Of a DNA stretch of 64,000 nucleotides, positions 48,958 through 60,040 are shown piece after piece; the stretch's first letter is position 1; each line of letters starts with the position of its first letter. The stretch is from Gerris lacustris. Its lineage: Eukaryota > Arthropoda > Insecta > Hemiptera > Gerridae. Position numbers and translations under genes: made by a program. The notes below the pieces were generated by a model that did no database searches, had not been told where the DNA came from, and was given only the letters and a program-made list of their open reading frames with translations. The DNA lies in NCBI GenBank assembly GCA_951217055.1, contig OX578284.1, positions 29,042,187 through 29,106,186 of the forward strand. Direction: 5' to 3'.

Positions 48958-49345
48958 AAAGTAGCTATGTGTGCCACACTCATTGCCAGACTATTTTACA
49001 TTTTTACACAGTTTTTGGGGGTAGCACCCTCAAATTTATAACTTTAAGCCATTTCTCTATTTTGCTTTGGGGTATGATTTTTCTGAAAATGTATGTCATA
49101 TTTCAATGAAATCAGTCTAGTACTTTAGGTTCCACACATCTGCACTGACACCAGGCAGAATTTTTTTAATAACCACTTATGTGGACTCGGGGAAACTCGA
49201 AACGTGTTCTCACCATAATCTTAAAATCGAATTTTCGTGCCATCGTAATACTTTCCCTCCATGTATACTGCGTATATGAGAAAGTTAATTTCGTTCTTTA
49301 GAATGATCATATAGATTCCGTCACCTTCGGAAAGCTCTAAAGAAA
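48958..49345 (+). repeat. Composite of family A ends and family E
   Basis: An inverted family-A 5' end (TATGTGTGCCACACTCATTG, then CCAGAC) is followed by a family-E body: TTTTGGGGGTAGCACCCTCA, TTTTTCTGAAAATGTATGTC, GAGAAAGTTAA. It ends with a family-A 3' end (TTTAGAATGATCATATAG, CGTCACCTTCGGAAAGCTC). Confidence 0.7.
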
Positions 49346-49779
49346 AATAAAATATATAAAAATAGTTACTACACAATTGTCTTCCTTTATATCTATTAAT
49401 TAGGAAAAAATCGAATAAATTAATAAGTACAAGAAAAGTAAACAAACGGTATTTGAGAAGGATATAAACATATGTATTAATAATTATGTCGAAATATTAT
49501 TTTATTAGTTCTATAAGACGTTAAGGCGATTATCTTTTTGGACTAAAAATATTATTTAAATTATCATATACCATACACATAATATAATAGTGAGAAAATT
49601 AATAAAATAAATTTTTATTAATCAATGAGGTACACCCTTCTAAATTTCATGAGAGAATCAACAACCATCTGTAGATTCTCTCATAATATAATAGGTATTT
49701 ATAATACCCAGTCAGTGTCCAACTATAAAAGATTTATACAAATCAGACAAGTACTTTTGATCTATAGGTATAAATAAAT
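49346..49779. other. Unassigned A+T-rich stretch
   Basis: A direct/inverted pair around AGAGAATC...GATTCTCTCATAA (about 49650-49690) is the only structure noted. Confidence 0.4.
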
Positions 49780-49965
49780 CTATGGTTGTGCGCATATGTA
49801 GAAGAAATAGGAGCAGAAGGTTAAAACCTCTATGGGACCCAAAATGATAGGGCTAATCATGGCCTACCATCAAAATTTCATTGAAATCGGAGCGTAGTTT
49901 TTAAGATATGTTGCATCACAAAAATAGAGCGACAGACACTACGTGATATCTGAAATTGATCCTGT
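49780..49965 (+). repeat. Family A repeat, middle part
   Basis: TATGGTTGTGCGCATATGTA, GAAGAAATAGGAGCAGAAGG, TATGGGACCCAAAATGATAG and ATTTCATTGAAATCGGAGCG match the middle part of the copy at 15043. Confidence 0.75.
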
Positions 49966-50031
49966 AAAAAGGTTATTTATTTAATGTACTTACAACAGGA
50001 AGGTATTGAAACTTAATTTTTTTTAAAGTTC

Positions 50032-50155
<124 letters not shown>

Positions 50156-50815
50156 GTGTATGTTTACTTTAACTAATTGGCCTTATTTAGTTTCAAATAA
50201 AATCACATCGATTGTGTTTAAAAATGACGGCTGAGGTTGAGTATTGACACAAACCAAGTCCGGTCAATAAGAATTAAATTTTAGTTAACTACATAAAAAA
50301 AGAAAATTAAAGTTATATTACGAATAAGTATGATACATCTTTTGAAAAAGATCAAATATTTGATATCACGTTTGTCAACATAAATTGAATAATTTCATTC
50401 TGTTACTTTTAACATTTTCTTATTAAAGAAAAGACTTTAAAACATCTTCGTTATTTTAAATAAAAATCATGCATAGCCACAAACAAATATAAATAAACAT
50501 CGTTAAAATGTACAAATGAATAAAATGGATACGTTACATGCATATAATAATAATTTATTTAAAAGCATGTTTATATTAAAATAATGAAACATACATTTTT
50601 TATGTATTTTTTATTTTACATTTAAGAGAGTCAAAATTTATTCATTTATACATAATATAACAATTTAATATTTCCTTTATTAAAACCATAAATAAATGTG
50701 AATATACTGCAGAAAAATATTTACCAAATTATTTAACGTGTTTGATCTTGGCTACTTTAAGAATGATTTATAAAATTTAAATTAAAGGTCTCATGTTTGT
50801 TCATATCTTAAAGTT
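50156..50815. other. Unassigned A+T-rich stretch
   Basis: Nothing recognisable was seen. Confidence 0.4.
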
Positions 50816-52790
50816 TTGGAACGAAGTTCCTTATGGCACGTTCTGGAGCCCGGGAGTGAATCCAAAAAAACGACCAAAATCACCGTCACAAAATCACCGT
50901 CACAAAATAACCGTCACAAAATCACCGTCTCGCAAAATCCGTCACGAAATCTACCGATGGCGATAACGGGAGTAAAAGTTGACCAACTTAGTTGAAATTT
51001 GGTACACATGTTCATTTTACCAATGTCCGGGACAAGTTCGTTGGACAACTTTATCCGCCCAAGCGTTCACGCGCAACGCTCGCGTAAACGTAAGCTTCGA
51101 ATTTAAAATTGGAATTTTTGGACGGGAACAAATTCTAACTTCATCTATTTAATGAGACAAACAACTTTTTTAAATAATTTTTTTTAGTTAAACGAACACC
51201 GTCACTACTATGAAGTGATAAAGATCGCTAAATTAAAGCGGACCAAACCGATTAAAATAAAGAAAACAACGTTTTTACCGATATCTTACGTTCTAACGTA
51301 AAGATTTAAATGAAACTTTCTATACATCACCTACAGTACAATTGAAACAAGATGTAACATTTCAACCTGATACAAGCAGAAGTGTTTGTGAGTTAATGAT
51401 TTATATTTTTTATTTTAATATTTTAATTGGAGTAATATGCCGACGGGGCCAGGGAGGACAGTTCTTTTTCGGTCTACAACCATCTGCTTTAACTACAGGG
51501 TGGTCCAAAAGTCTCCCCCCCCCCCTCTTAACTTTTGAACGGTTTGAGATAAATTAATGAAACTTGGGGGATCTCTACCATGCAAAGGGAAGTTTGTTTT
51601 CATGCAATCACCCACTAGGGGCAACCACCCACTTTGCCCCCAGGCCACCCAACTTCAGAATTTCAAATTAGAATGTATATTTTTGATAGCATATTTGGAT
51701 TCTACAGCAAAAAATAATAAACTTTTACTTGGATCTATTTTTTCTATCTCCAATATTTTGCCCCCTATAGGGGGGCAAAGATAGCAAAATAACCCTTCCG
51801 ATAATACGTTGTAAAATCTAAACGGTTAGAGATAAATTAATGAAACTTACCAGGGGATCTTTACCATGTAAAGGGAATTTTGTTTTCATGCAATCGCGAA
51901 GTAGGGGCAACCTCCCATTTTGCCCCCAGACCACCTAACTTCAAAAATTTAACCTGGAATGTATATTTTTGATAGCAGATTTAGATTCCACGGTAAAAAA
52001 TAAAAATATTTTACTTCAAACTTTTTTTTCTATCTCCAATATTTTGCCCCCTATAGGGGGGCAAAGGTATAAAAATGGTAGATTTCAGCGTCTGGGGGCA
52101 AAATGGTGGTTGCCCCTAGTACGCGAGTGGATGATTACACACTTCCCTTTACATGGTAAAGATCCCCCAAGTTCCATTACTTAATTTCAAACCGTTTAGA
52201 TTTTATAATGATTTAAGTGTTATTTTTTTTACTATGTCGGAAGGGTTATTTCGCTATCTTTGCCCCCCTGTAGGGAGCAAAATATTGGAGAAAAAATAGT
52301 TTTAAGTAAAAGTTTATTATTTTGTGCAGTAGAATCTAAATATGCTATCAAAAATATACATTCCAATTTGAAATTCTGAAGTTGGGTGGCCTGGGGGCAA
52401 AGTGGGTGGTTGCCCCTAGTGGGTGATTGCATGAAAACAAACTTCCCTTTGCATGGTAGAGATCCCCCAAGTTTCATTAATTTATCTCAAACCGTTCAAA
52501 AGTTAAGAGGGGGGGGGGGGGGAGACTTTTGGACCACCCTGTATAAATTTAACTTTTTTCTCAATATACAATACATTATTTATTGAAAGACGCTCGCTTC
52601 AAAGATAATAAAAAGATTTTCATTTAATTTTGCCTTAACTCCGCTGGTACAAATGGTTAGTTACTTTTAATTCTGTCTCTTTTCTAACTCCACCATGTAT
52701 ACGTAGTCATTACAGCGATTTTATAATTTATATTTAATGAAAAGCGTAAGGACTTCGTTCCTACCGGGTGTCCCACGACACCACACGTAT
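50816..52790 (-). repeat. Family B repeat, copy 3 (reverse), interrupted by element C
   Basis: In reverse orientation it runs from TTGGAACGAAGTTCCTTATG (family 3' end) to CTACCGGGTGTCCCACGACA then CCACACGTA (family 5' end). Element C occupies 51496-52541. Near the family 3' end the 14-bp minisatellite CACCGTCACAAAAT has about four to five units (50878-50950), more than in copy 2. Confidence 0.85.
51496..52541. mobile_element. Element C, copy 2 (three modules), nested in family B
   Basis: It starts CAGGGTGGTCCAAAAGTC and ends GACTTTTGGACCACCCTG, flanked by TA at 51494-51495 and 52542-52543. Three copies of an about 300-bp module are present, two direct (starting near 51550 and 51835) and one inverted (ending near 52480). 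Modules share ATGAAACTTGGGGGATCT, CATGCAATC, GGGGCAACC, TTTGCCCCCAG, TATCTCCAATATTTTGCC and CCCTATAGGGGGGCAAAG. Copy 1 at 29390 has only two. C and G runs lie just inside the two ends. The 75- and 81-codon frames in mirror-image modules (beginning MKLGGSLPCKGKFVF) are shadows of the repeat. Confidence 0.8.
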
Positions 52791-54004
52791 TTTTACATAA
52801 AAGATTGTAAACAATGGACAAAAGAAGAAAAAAGGAAGCACATTGTAAAATTTAACAAAATATATTATATTTTACCCAAACCAAAAAATTAAAATAATAA
52901 TAATAATAATTATTATGCACCATATTATTAGTATTATTTTAATTATATTACAGAGAGCTTTTTAAATCCATTTTTCCTTTTTTTTTTTGCTGATACATAT
53001 CTCTTATTATATGTATGGTCTATAATTTAAATAATATTTTTAGTCCAAAAAGATAATTGCCTAAACGTCTTAATTCAAATTGTTATACTAAAAGAGGGTT
53101 CATTAACACTTTCTGCGTAAATTGTTAAGTGCAAAGGAGAATTAGTACATATTTTATATTATATTATAGGGCTAATACTTTTTATTCTAAAGTATACATT
53201 TTTCGCTCTCGATGTAAAGATTGAAATTTCGATTGAGGATTTTTCATTGAGATTTTACAAAAAGATAAAACAAATTGTCGGACATCTTTGTGTCTGTTGT
53301 AGCTTTATGATAATTCTTTAGTTAAATTAGTTCAACGTTGAAGACACTGATGGAGTTGAACTCTAATTTTCAGTAATTTAAAAACAAATTTTTTTTTTTT
53401 TTTATATTAATCTGTAGTTTTTTTTAATTTCTTGATAGGATGTAAGAGATTATTACATCATTGCTTTTAGTCATTACACCAATCTATGAAGATTAAAATC
53501 GGAAACTATAGATTAGATTGAATTTTTAATACATACTACCTCACACGTAAAAACAATAAAGGTAATAAATTGCACCCAAAGGCAGACTTATCTTATAGGC
53601 GATTAAAATTTTAGACACATGTTACAATATCCAGACTATGATACTTAAAATAGATATAAAAAATATCTATGTAAAGAAGAGAGTAGAATGCATTCAAGCA
53701 TCTTAATGAGTATGAACAGCTCATGCCTCAGGATCATTTGTGGAGGAATCATGGCAGGACACGAATCATAAGACACCTGTAGTAGCCTCATACACCGATG
53801 TGTCAAATGACTGTCACCATGACCAATTTGATTTATTTTATTTTCCTTCTCCATGGTATGCTTGATAAAACGGTAATCAGGTCTATTTTCATCAACTAGT
53901 AAAAACTAAATTTTTCCCGGATAAGATCTAGATTTATATTTAAATTGACTATTCATAATTTTAATAAAAATCGTGAAAACTGTGTTTTCTGAAATAATCT
54001 TTTC
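52791..54004. other. A+T-rich stretch, no gene seen
   Basis: Contains an (AAT)n/(ATT)n palindromic run near 52893-52915 and T tracts. 53690-53860 is less A+T-rich but has no supported frame. Confidence 0.4.
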
Positions 54005-54265
54005 ATATTTTATTTATGGGAGGGTAGCAACCCCCTTAATTTAGAGATATAATTAATTTCCCATCGGGCTTTGATTTTTCTGAAAATGTATGACAGTCGT
54101 CAAAATCGGCCCAGTAGTTTGGGCTCCAGCACCTTGCACAAACAACAGGAAACATACGAAAGACTCAGAGGCATTAAAACGTGAAAATCTATCAAAATAT
54201 TATTAATAAAACAAAATATCGATCACAACACGTTTTCTAATACTAAGTATATGAGAAAGTAAAAA
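54005..54265 (+). repeat. Family E repeat, copy 3
   Basis: TATGGGAGGGTAGCAACCCC, TTTTTCTGAAAATGTATGAC, AAATCGGCCCAGTAGTTTGG and the tail TATATGAGAAAGTAAAAAC match the copies at 19.6 and 49.0 kb. Confidence 0.75.
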
Positions 54266-54944
54266 CCGCATTCTTAATTAATAAAGATTTTATTTATTAC
54301 TTCATTGAAATTGACCAAGGAGACCCCTTATTACCCATTTTTATTAAATCTACTAACAACCTATAAATTATCTTATTCAATTACATATAATAATTATTGT
54401 TATATTATTAGTGAAAATATTGTGTCATTATCAGCCATTTAAAATTATATGATAGGTACAATTATAAATTCTACAATTACAACACGAAATATTATTAATA
54501 AATGTCTATGTGATGTAATTAGAACTTTTTCCTACTATTTTTCGCAGCTTTCAGAATTTTTATTTTCTAAAATCTATTTTCCTTACCTTGTAGACGAATA
54601 ACTGAATAGAAAAAAATAATCAAAGCTGTGGTTTGTTCGATTCAAACTTGTTATTTCGACGAGAATCAATATGATTGCTCTTTTTTCAAGAATATAAGGG
54701 AGAGAAGTAATAATATATATTGTAAGGATAATATATATCAGAGATATAGATCTGACAGTGCGAAGGTATTGTGAGGAACAACAGCTTGTGTGATCTAGCA
54801 GTTTGATTAGATTCACAGCCTTTATAATATATTCTAAAACCATTATTATTGTGCTATTGGTATTGTAAAATATTGTATTTAGTTCTTGAGTAGTTAGGTC
54901 TATTAAGGAATTAAAAAGACTCATAAATACAAAGACACAGTCTT
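54266..54944. other. No supported gene
   Basis: A 113-codon minus-strand frame (54924-54583) is rich in Ile/Leu/Tyr as expected of chance frames in A+T-rich DNA. No splice sites or domain support it. Confidence 0.4.
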
Positions 54945-55025
54945 TCCACGGAAAATAATACTTGTTTCTTTATGAAAGCAGCTTTCGGCTTTTAGAAAGC
55001 CATCAGTGAGTGCTGCTTTTGGAAG
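54945..55025 (-). ncRNA. Degenerate hammerhead-like hairpin, family G type
   Basis: On the minus strand: CACTGATG directly followed by stem GGCTTT-CTA-AAAGCC, then GAAAG and CTGCTTTC. The order core - stem II - GAAA is that of a hammerhead, but the bases between CTGATG and stem II that complete the conserved core are missing, so it is probably inactive. GTCTTTCCACGG upstream resembles the family G flank GTCTTTCCATTAAAG. Confidence 0.4.
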
Positions 55026-57229
55026 AACTAGAGTTACATTTTAAAAAATATGTTAATGGCGAGTCATCTCATGGTTTTATGAAATCTCCGGCGGCATCTC
55101 AACCTCTCCTATTTTATCTTCATCATCCTCAAGCTGAGTGATGAAGATTAATTTAATGGTCCGTGCATTTCGACTGCTCGAGGACGTCCAAAGGAGGAGT
55201 TGAAATATCGCAAAAGTGATATATTTAATTCCTTAATAAAGAAAACTACAAGGAAAAATTTAATGATTTTATTGAAGTAAGGAGAACAGGTAAAATTAAA
55301 TTTTGTGATATTATTTATTGTGGGAAAGTAAAATTATTTAGAATCCAACATGCTGCCCCCTAAATTATACAAACATTACAATTTGAGAAGTGTCGACTCT
55401 GTCCTATGAACGCACGTGAAAAACCTGGCCCTTCAACTTACATACATAGTTACATATTAAGATAAAGTGCCAACATCAAAATCTAAAATATATTTTATTA
55501 CTCCAAAACTAAAATAAATATTTTATTATTTTTTATTCAATGCATAATAGGAAATTAGATAGATTGACTTATTATACATCAAAACACAAAAGGGGAAACC
55601 CTTGCTTTAAAGCTGATACAGTTGCAACTTGACAGTTTAGTAAGAATTGAAATAGAGGCAGGCTGTGTTTTATGCCCGATCCATTCTTGTTTTATAAAAC
55701 GCAAACAAAGAGTAGGTTGGTGATAGTGAGTAGGCGTGAAGTAAGTAAGCTTTATATATACCTGCCTCATTTATAAAGTAATCTCAATGTCTGTAGGCAA
55801 ACTTGACACATAATTTCATACATTCAGTATTAAAATTAACTTGAAATCTCTAAATAGTTATAGATGTCTGTCTGAGTGCTTATGATCAAACTAGATACTT
55901 TTCTAGACTACGTAAAATGTTGACTGACGGCTAAAAACTAAAGTTAGATCCACATTTAATTATACTTTATAAGTTGATGATAAAAGCGTAAATTTAATTT
56001 ACATGGAATCACAATAGCTTTTAGATTAAGGTAAACATTATATCTAAAGCAAAACTACAGGGTATTTTAATAGTCCGTGAAAGAATCGTATAAGTGTATT
56101 AACTAAATTACTTATCTGCGGAAACACTCTAAACTAGCTGGTTAATTTAAACAGCAAAGAATTCTCATTAATAGGATTAGAAGCATTTTGTTTACTATGG
56201 CAATGAACTCAACATCTAGTCAAATATTTTATACAGATGTTTTTCAACAGGTGAAAACATTTTTGTCAACTGGTAATCTAAAAATATCTTTAAAGAGACG
56301 TGCTTTACTTTGTTAAAGAGTCAACACTTAGAGGGTGGTCCAGATGTAGGCTAAACACACAAGAATACTTGGAAGAAGGGAAGTGTTAAACCCTTTTAAA
56401 GCGGCAAGATAAAGGATGCAGGAAATCGTTAATTTCTCTTTATACTCTTCAACTAAAAAAATTCCAGTTTAGAAAAAATGCGATATACTATTTAAAGGAG
56501 GTTAAAAAAGCAAGTGTTACAATATTATGGGTTAATCTAAGCTTTGTTAAAGTTGTGTAAAATAAGGTAAAAAGGACAGCATGGTTATAAAAAGGCTTAA
56601 GGCTACCCTTTACGGAAGATCACCAAAAAGCCAGAAATGAGGAAATGAATGAGTGAAAATAAAATAGACAATTAATCCCATTGAGAAGGAAGAAACCAAT
56701 TAAAGCGTCAGTCAGAATTGAATATCAATTGGAATCTCTTAAAATGGTTATTACAGGAATACAGGGAAAACCCATATATCTGGTAAGTACAGTCGCAACC
56801 TTAGCTTTTAGAGGCTTGAGAAGTAAACGAATGAATAGACTTGGTCCCAGTAGGTGGGAAAGATTACAGGTTAAATAGGGAAACAATTGCTTTTTATCTG
56901 AACAGAGAATCCTTTCTACGGTAGCATTGGAAAGGGAATAATCCGCTGGTTACATCTATAATCCTTTTAGAGAATGGAATTAAGCGTGTGTGTAGCTTTG
57001 TCGAACACGACAAATTACGGAAAGATCTGAAGAGGAACAATGATGTTCAACAGAGCCCCTTATTCTTTAAGACTTTCGTACTATTCCCATTCACAAATTT
57101 CGAAGTCGGAAAGATGAATGAAGATTCTGTTCACTTGGGTGGTAAGTAGCTCGTTAAGGAGGTCCCTTTTTAAGCTTTTAAATAGACTTTCTAGGAGGAA
57201 ACAGGCTTAGGGATTGGGATAAAGAAAAC
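55026..57229. other. No supported gene; weak coding-like patch at 56.46-57.06 kb
   Basis: At 56681-56878 a 65-codon plus-strand frame (MRRKKPIKASVRIEYQLESL...) contains a donor-like CTG/GTAAGTAC at about 56781. No acceptor pairing or family match makes it convincing. Confidence 0.4.
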
Positions 57230-57860
57230 AAGGGTACTTTGCCAGCCAATTAGAGCGAGCGCTGCTTCGGAAGTCTCCTTCTTTTAAAGGATTGGTCAAA
57301 ACCGTGCCGAGTTGACAAGAATGAGTTGTCAATAAAGTGTCCTTACGTGTGCAAAGTGTTTTTAAAGTGTTATCCTCTTTTTCCGAAGATTTGTTCTTTC
57401 TTGAGTGAAGCGGTAGGAGGAAAGAGAAGGTAGGAGAAGGTGGCGAGGTTAACACCCCGGCCGGTAATAATCCTCCAGGGGTTCATCCTGAAATCCTTTC
57501 CTCGGTCCTGCAATCCATGACCATCCCTGGTCACCGCACCATTGTTTGACGTCCATCGGGGGCTTAATACTCCCCGGCCCCGGAGTAGCAATGACCTCAA
57601 AACTCCTTCTTCTCCTTCAGGATATTTTTTCTACCTGGAATCCACTCGTCTGCTGTCCTCGGGATATTTATACCCCTATATCCCTCTCTATCCTTCATCA
57701 AAACCGCAAATCGCTCAGATCGACGCCGGACAAGGAGGAACTAAGTTACAGACCATTCCTCCCGCAACATTCAACATTATCATTACAGCATTTTCTTTCT
57801 TCATCTGGTGGGAAAAAAGTGTATATCTGCACTTGAATATCACTTTTTCTTCAACAATCT
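57230..57860 (+). mobile_element. Possible 5' UTR/ORF1 remnant of a Jockey-type LINE
   Basis: This segment is unusually G+C-rich for the window, with GAGCGAGCGCTGCTTCGGAA and GGTTAACACCCCGGCCGG. It has overlapping Pro/Ser/Thr-rich frames (57542-57862) that are broken. The Jockey 3' end 0.8 kb downstream suggests, but does not prove, that both belong to one internally deleted element, with a SINE between them. Confidence 0.3.
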
Positions 57861-57970
57861 AAAAACTGAATGACATTGACAAAACAAAACCTATCTTCCT
57901 AATTGAGAATACAAATAAAAATCTGTAAAAAACCATATAGTTTGACAATAAATTAGTGCATTTGTCACCA

Positions 57971-58172
57971 CTATGATTTACACCGAGTGGTTTCCGTACT
58001 CTCAACTCCGTCTCCAAACACCTAGGGATAAAACATCGACACATCTGGTATGTTCGAATCCGAGAGAGGTGAGACATGTTTCACACTGATGATCACATCG
58101 AGTAGATGAGTAAAGTGGCAGAATCCCCGTCCTGTAATAACCTATGATATATTGATCGGGAAGTAAAAGATA
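57971..58172 (+). mobile_element. tRNA-derived SINE, copy 2 (diverged)
   Basis: A decayed A box (ACCGAGTGGTTTCCGTACTC) and a B box (TGTTCGAATCC at 58051) are followed by the family body: GAGACATGTTTCACACTGAT, GAGTAGATGAGTAAAGTGGC, TGTAATAACCTA, TTGATCGGGA. It lines up with 7521-7712 over the whole length. Confidence 0.85.
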
Positions 58173-58408
58173 GAGCAAAAATAAAATAAAAACTACGGTA
58201 ATGTCCGGAAATTACGTCTTTCAGACAAGTTAATACAGAGAGAAATCATAGATAGAGTATAGACTAGGAACTATAGCCCCTAGCGAACATGCAAAGAAAT
58301 ATATTTAAAAAAAGCAACTAGAGTTACAAGTTACACTGATATAATTCAAGCTATAGAAGCAGCATTCCTCACTCCCGCAAGGGGCTCCACGCTCAGTGTT
58401 CACCTAGC

Positions 58409-58530
58409 AACGTGTATAATAGGTAGCTACTTAAGTGGAGTGGCGTCTATCCTATTGCGAATGTTAATTATACGGTGTATAATTAACAAGCGACCCGCTA
58501 ACCCCATGTCATCCATAAATGGTTGTTTAA
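58409..58530 (+). repeat. Interspersed repeat (family H), copy 2
   Basis: AGGTAGCTACTTAAGTGGAG, TGGCGTCTATCC and GCGACCCGCTAACCCCATGT correspond in order to 18440-18560. Confidence 0.5.
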
Positions 58531-58673
58531 GTCCTCCACGACCTGTTGCGCCATCGATTATTACTATAATTACTAAAACAACTTTTAAATGTCTATCAGA
58601 CTCTTACACTACACATCTAAACTCAACACACATAACAAATTACTCATTTATAACACCTTATAATTAAGCCCAC

Positions 58674-58984
58674 TTGGTCAATAATATTAAACTCTGGGGA
58701 TGCACCAAGCGTTCCAATTCCTACCGTATCCAATCCCTTCAATCCAAAATCCTTAGAAGAATAACTAACACTCCTTTCTATATCTCCAACTTTACCCTTC
58801 ACAATGACCTCAAAGTTCCCTTTGTTCGCGACCTAGCCACCTCCCGATACAAACTTTCTACGACTCAATTTCCCATCATCCTAATCCTTTAATCCACAAC
58901 CTAACATCACCATTCATGCCTGGTAACCCTCCTCGACGCCTAAAAAGACAGTGGCCTCGTGACCTATTAATTAACATCAATTAA
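58674..58984 (+). pseudogene. Jockey-type reverse transcriptase C-terminus, frameshifted
   Basis: The first part reads NNIKLWGCTKRSNSYRIQSL, then LQSKILRRITNTPFYISN and FTLHNDLKVPFVRDL. This follows the conserved region after the RT domain of Jockey-clade proteins (YGIxLWG, QNKxLR, PWYVxN, LHxDLxIP). The frame stops at 58892. Shifted by one base, the typical last segment appears at 58889-58984: LIHNLTSPFMPGNPPRRLKR then QWPRDLL, ending in TAA. One frameshift therefore separates two recognisable halves of the same C-terminus. No catalytic YXDD or endonuclease domain is present. Non-functional. Confidence 0.85.
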
Positions 58985-59130
58985 TAAAATGTAATATTCA
59001 TGTCTAATGTGAGTACTGTCAATGGACAGTCTCTCACATCATGTGTAACAAGTCAATATCAAACTAATGTCATCTTTATTGCTTAGAACATGTAGTTTAT
59101 GAAGTCGCAATATTCAAATAAATAAAAAAT
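58674..59130 (+). mobile_element. 3' end of a Jockey-clade non-LTR retrotransposon
   Basis: It includes the C-terminal coding end (58674-58984) and a short 3' UTR running to an A-rich end (AAATAAATAAAAAATA near 59117-59131). The RT domain itself is absent; only the post-RT thumb region and tail remain, as in a 5'-truncated or internally deleted LINE. Confidence 0.8.
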
Positions 59131-59696
59131 AGACTGCCAATTAGTGTGGCACATAGCTTCCTCGCACCCTATCATGTACTTTTTTGTTTATTACTTCATA
59201 CATAGTTTTATTGTTTATTATGTAAAAAATATTAATTGCTTTTAGCGATCTTTAACACTTCATAGCGGTGTCGCAGTTGGTTTTACTAAAAAAATGTATT
59301 TGAAAAAAATGTTTGCCTTTTTGAATAGATGAAGTTAGTTTTTCTTCCCTACCTAAAATTTTAATTTTAAATTTGAAGTTCACGTTTACGCGCGTGTCGC
59401 GTGAACGCTTGAACGGATTACGTTGTCCAACGAACTCGTCTTGGGCATTGGTAAAATGAACATGTCTAGTAAATTTTATCAAAATCGGTCGACATTTACT
59501 CAAGTTATCGTCGTACGTTTCAAGATTCGTGGACACAGGCAGACAGACAGACAGACAGACACGAGACCAAAAATGTTCCCTGATGTCTGAAATGGATTTC
59601 TGTCTTGGAATTTTTAAAATCGGAGACATAAAAGTTTTTTGTTCTCAAAAGTGAACACAATGCTTCCGTTACCTTCGGTAAGCTCGGAAGCAAAAG
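59131..59696 (+). repeat. Family A repeat, full-length reference copy with family-B insert
   Basis: It starts GACTGCCAATTAGTGTGGCA and CATAGCTTCCTCGCACCC. It carries a block of family B (TTTACGCGCGTGTCGCGTGA, CCAACGAACTCGTCTTGGGC, at 59390-59520), a (CAGA)n tract, GAGACCAAAAATGTTCCCTG and AAATCGGAGACATAAAAG. It ends in the hairpin GCTTCCGTTACCTTCGGTAA plus GCTCGGAAGC and AAAAG. Confidence 0.85.
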
Positions 59697-59873
59697 TAGG
59701 CCGGTCGTCCACTGGTAGCGACTACGGGCGACTAAGCGACCAGGCGACTACAGGCGACGTGAATCAGGCGACTAGGGGTCGTCCACTGTAAGCGACTTCA
59801 CGCGGCTGTCACTTCACATCTCTGCGCGCCATACCGAGATGTGTATATTGCTCGATCACCAAAATTTCAAATT

Positions 59874-60029
59874 TTAGGGAGACAATAACACCTTTGGAAC
59901 GTCTAGCGTTAACTTCCTCAGCAACTTTTCCACACAGTTCCCACTGAATATCACGCGGGAATGATACAAATTATTCCTCATACATAGTGGGGTTTTGTTA
60001 TAAATTTGCGTGATAAATTTTTCCATATC
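59874..60029 (-). pseudogene. MADF-domain protein fragment of the Harbinger-like element
   Basis: On the minus strand, starting at ATG 60029, the frame reads MDMEKFITQIYNKTPLCMRN, then NLYHSRVIFSGNCVEKLLRK and LTLDVPKVLLSP. This follows the first two helices of a MADF domain (xEKFIxxIxxxPxLYxxxNxxYxxRxxxxxxWxxIxxxL), with C or N in place of several usual aromatic residues. MADF proteins bind DNA and are the accessory DNA-binding partner of some Harbinger transposases. Only about 52 residues remain and the third helix and the C-terminal part are missing. The frame continues upstream into the nested MITE, which gives an artificial N-terminal extension to 60089; the real start is probably 60029. 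Not functional. Confidence 0.6.
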
Positions 60030-60040
60030 CATAGTGGATA

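Noticed and set aside
54583..54924. 113-codon minus-strand open frame with hydrophobic stretches
   Set aside because: Hydrophobicity follows from T-rich codons; there is no start context, family resemblance or neighbouring exon support.
57542..57862. Overlapping Pro/Ser-rich frames taken as an intact gene
   Set aside because: Frames are interrupted and sit in a probable LINE remnant; no exon structure or domain is visible.
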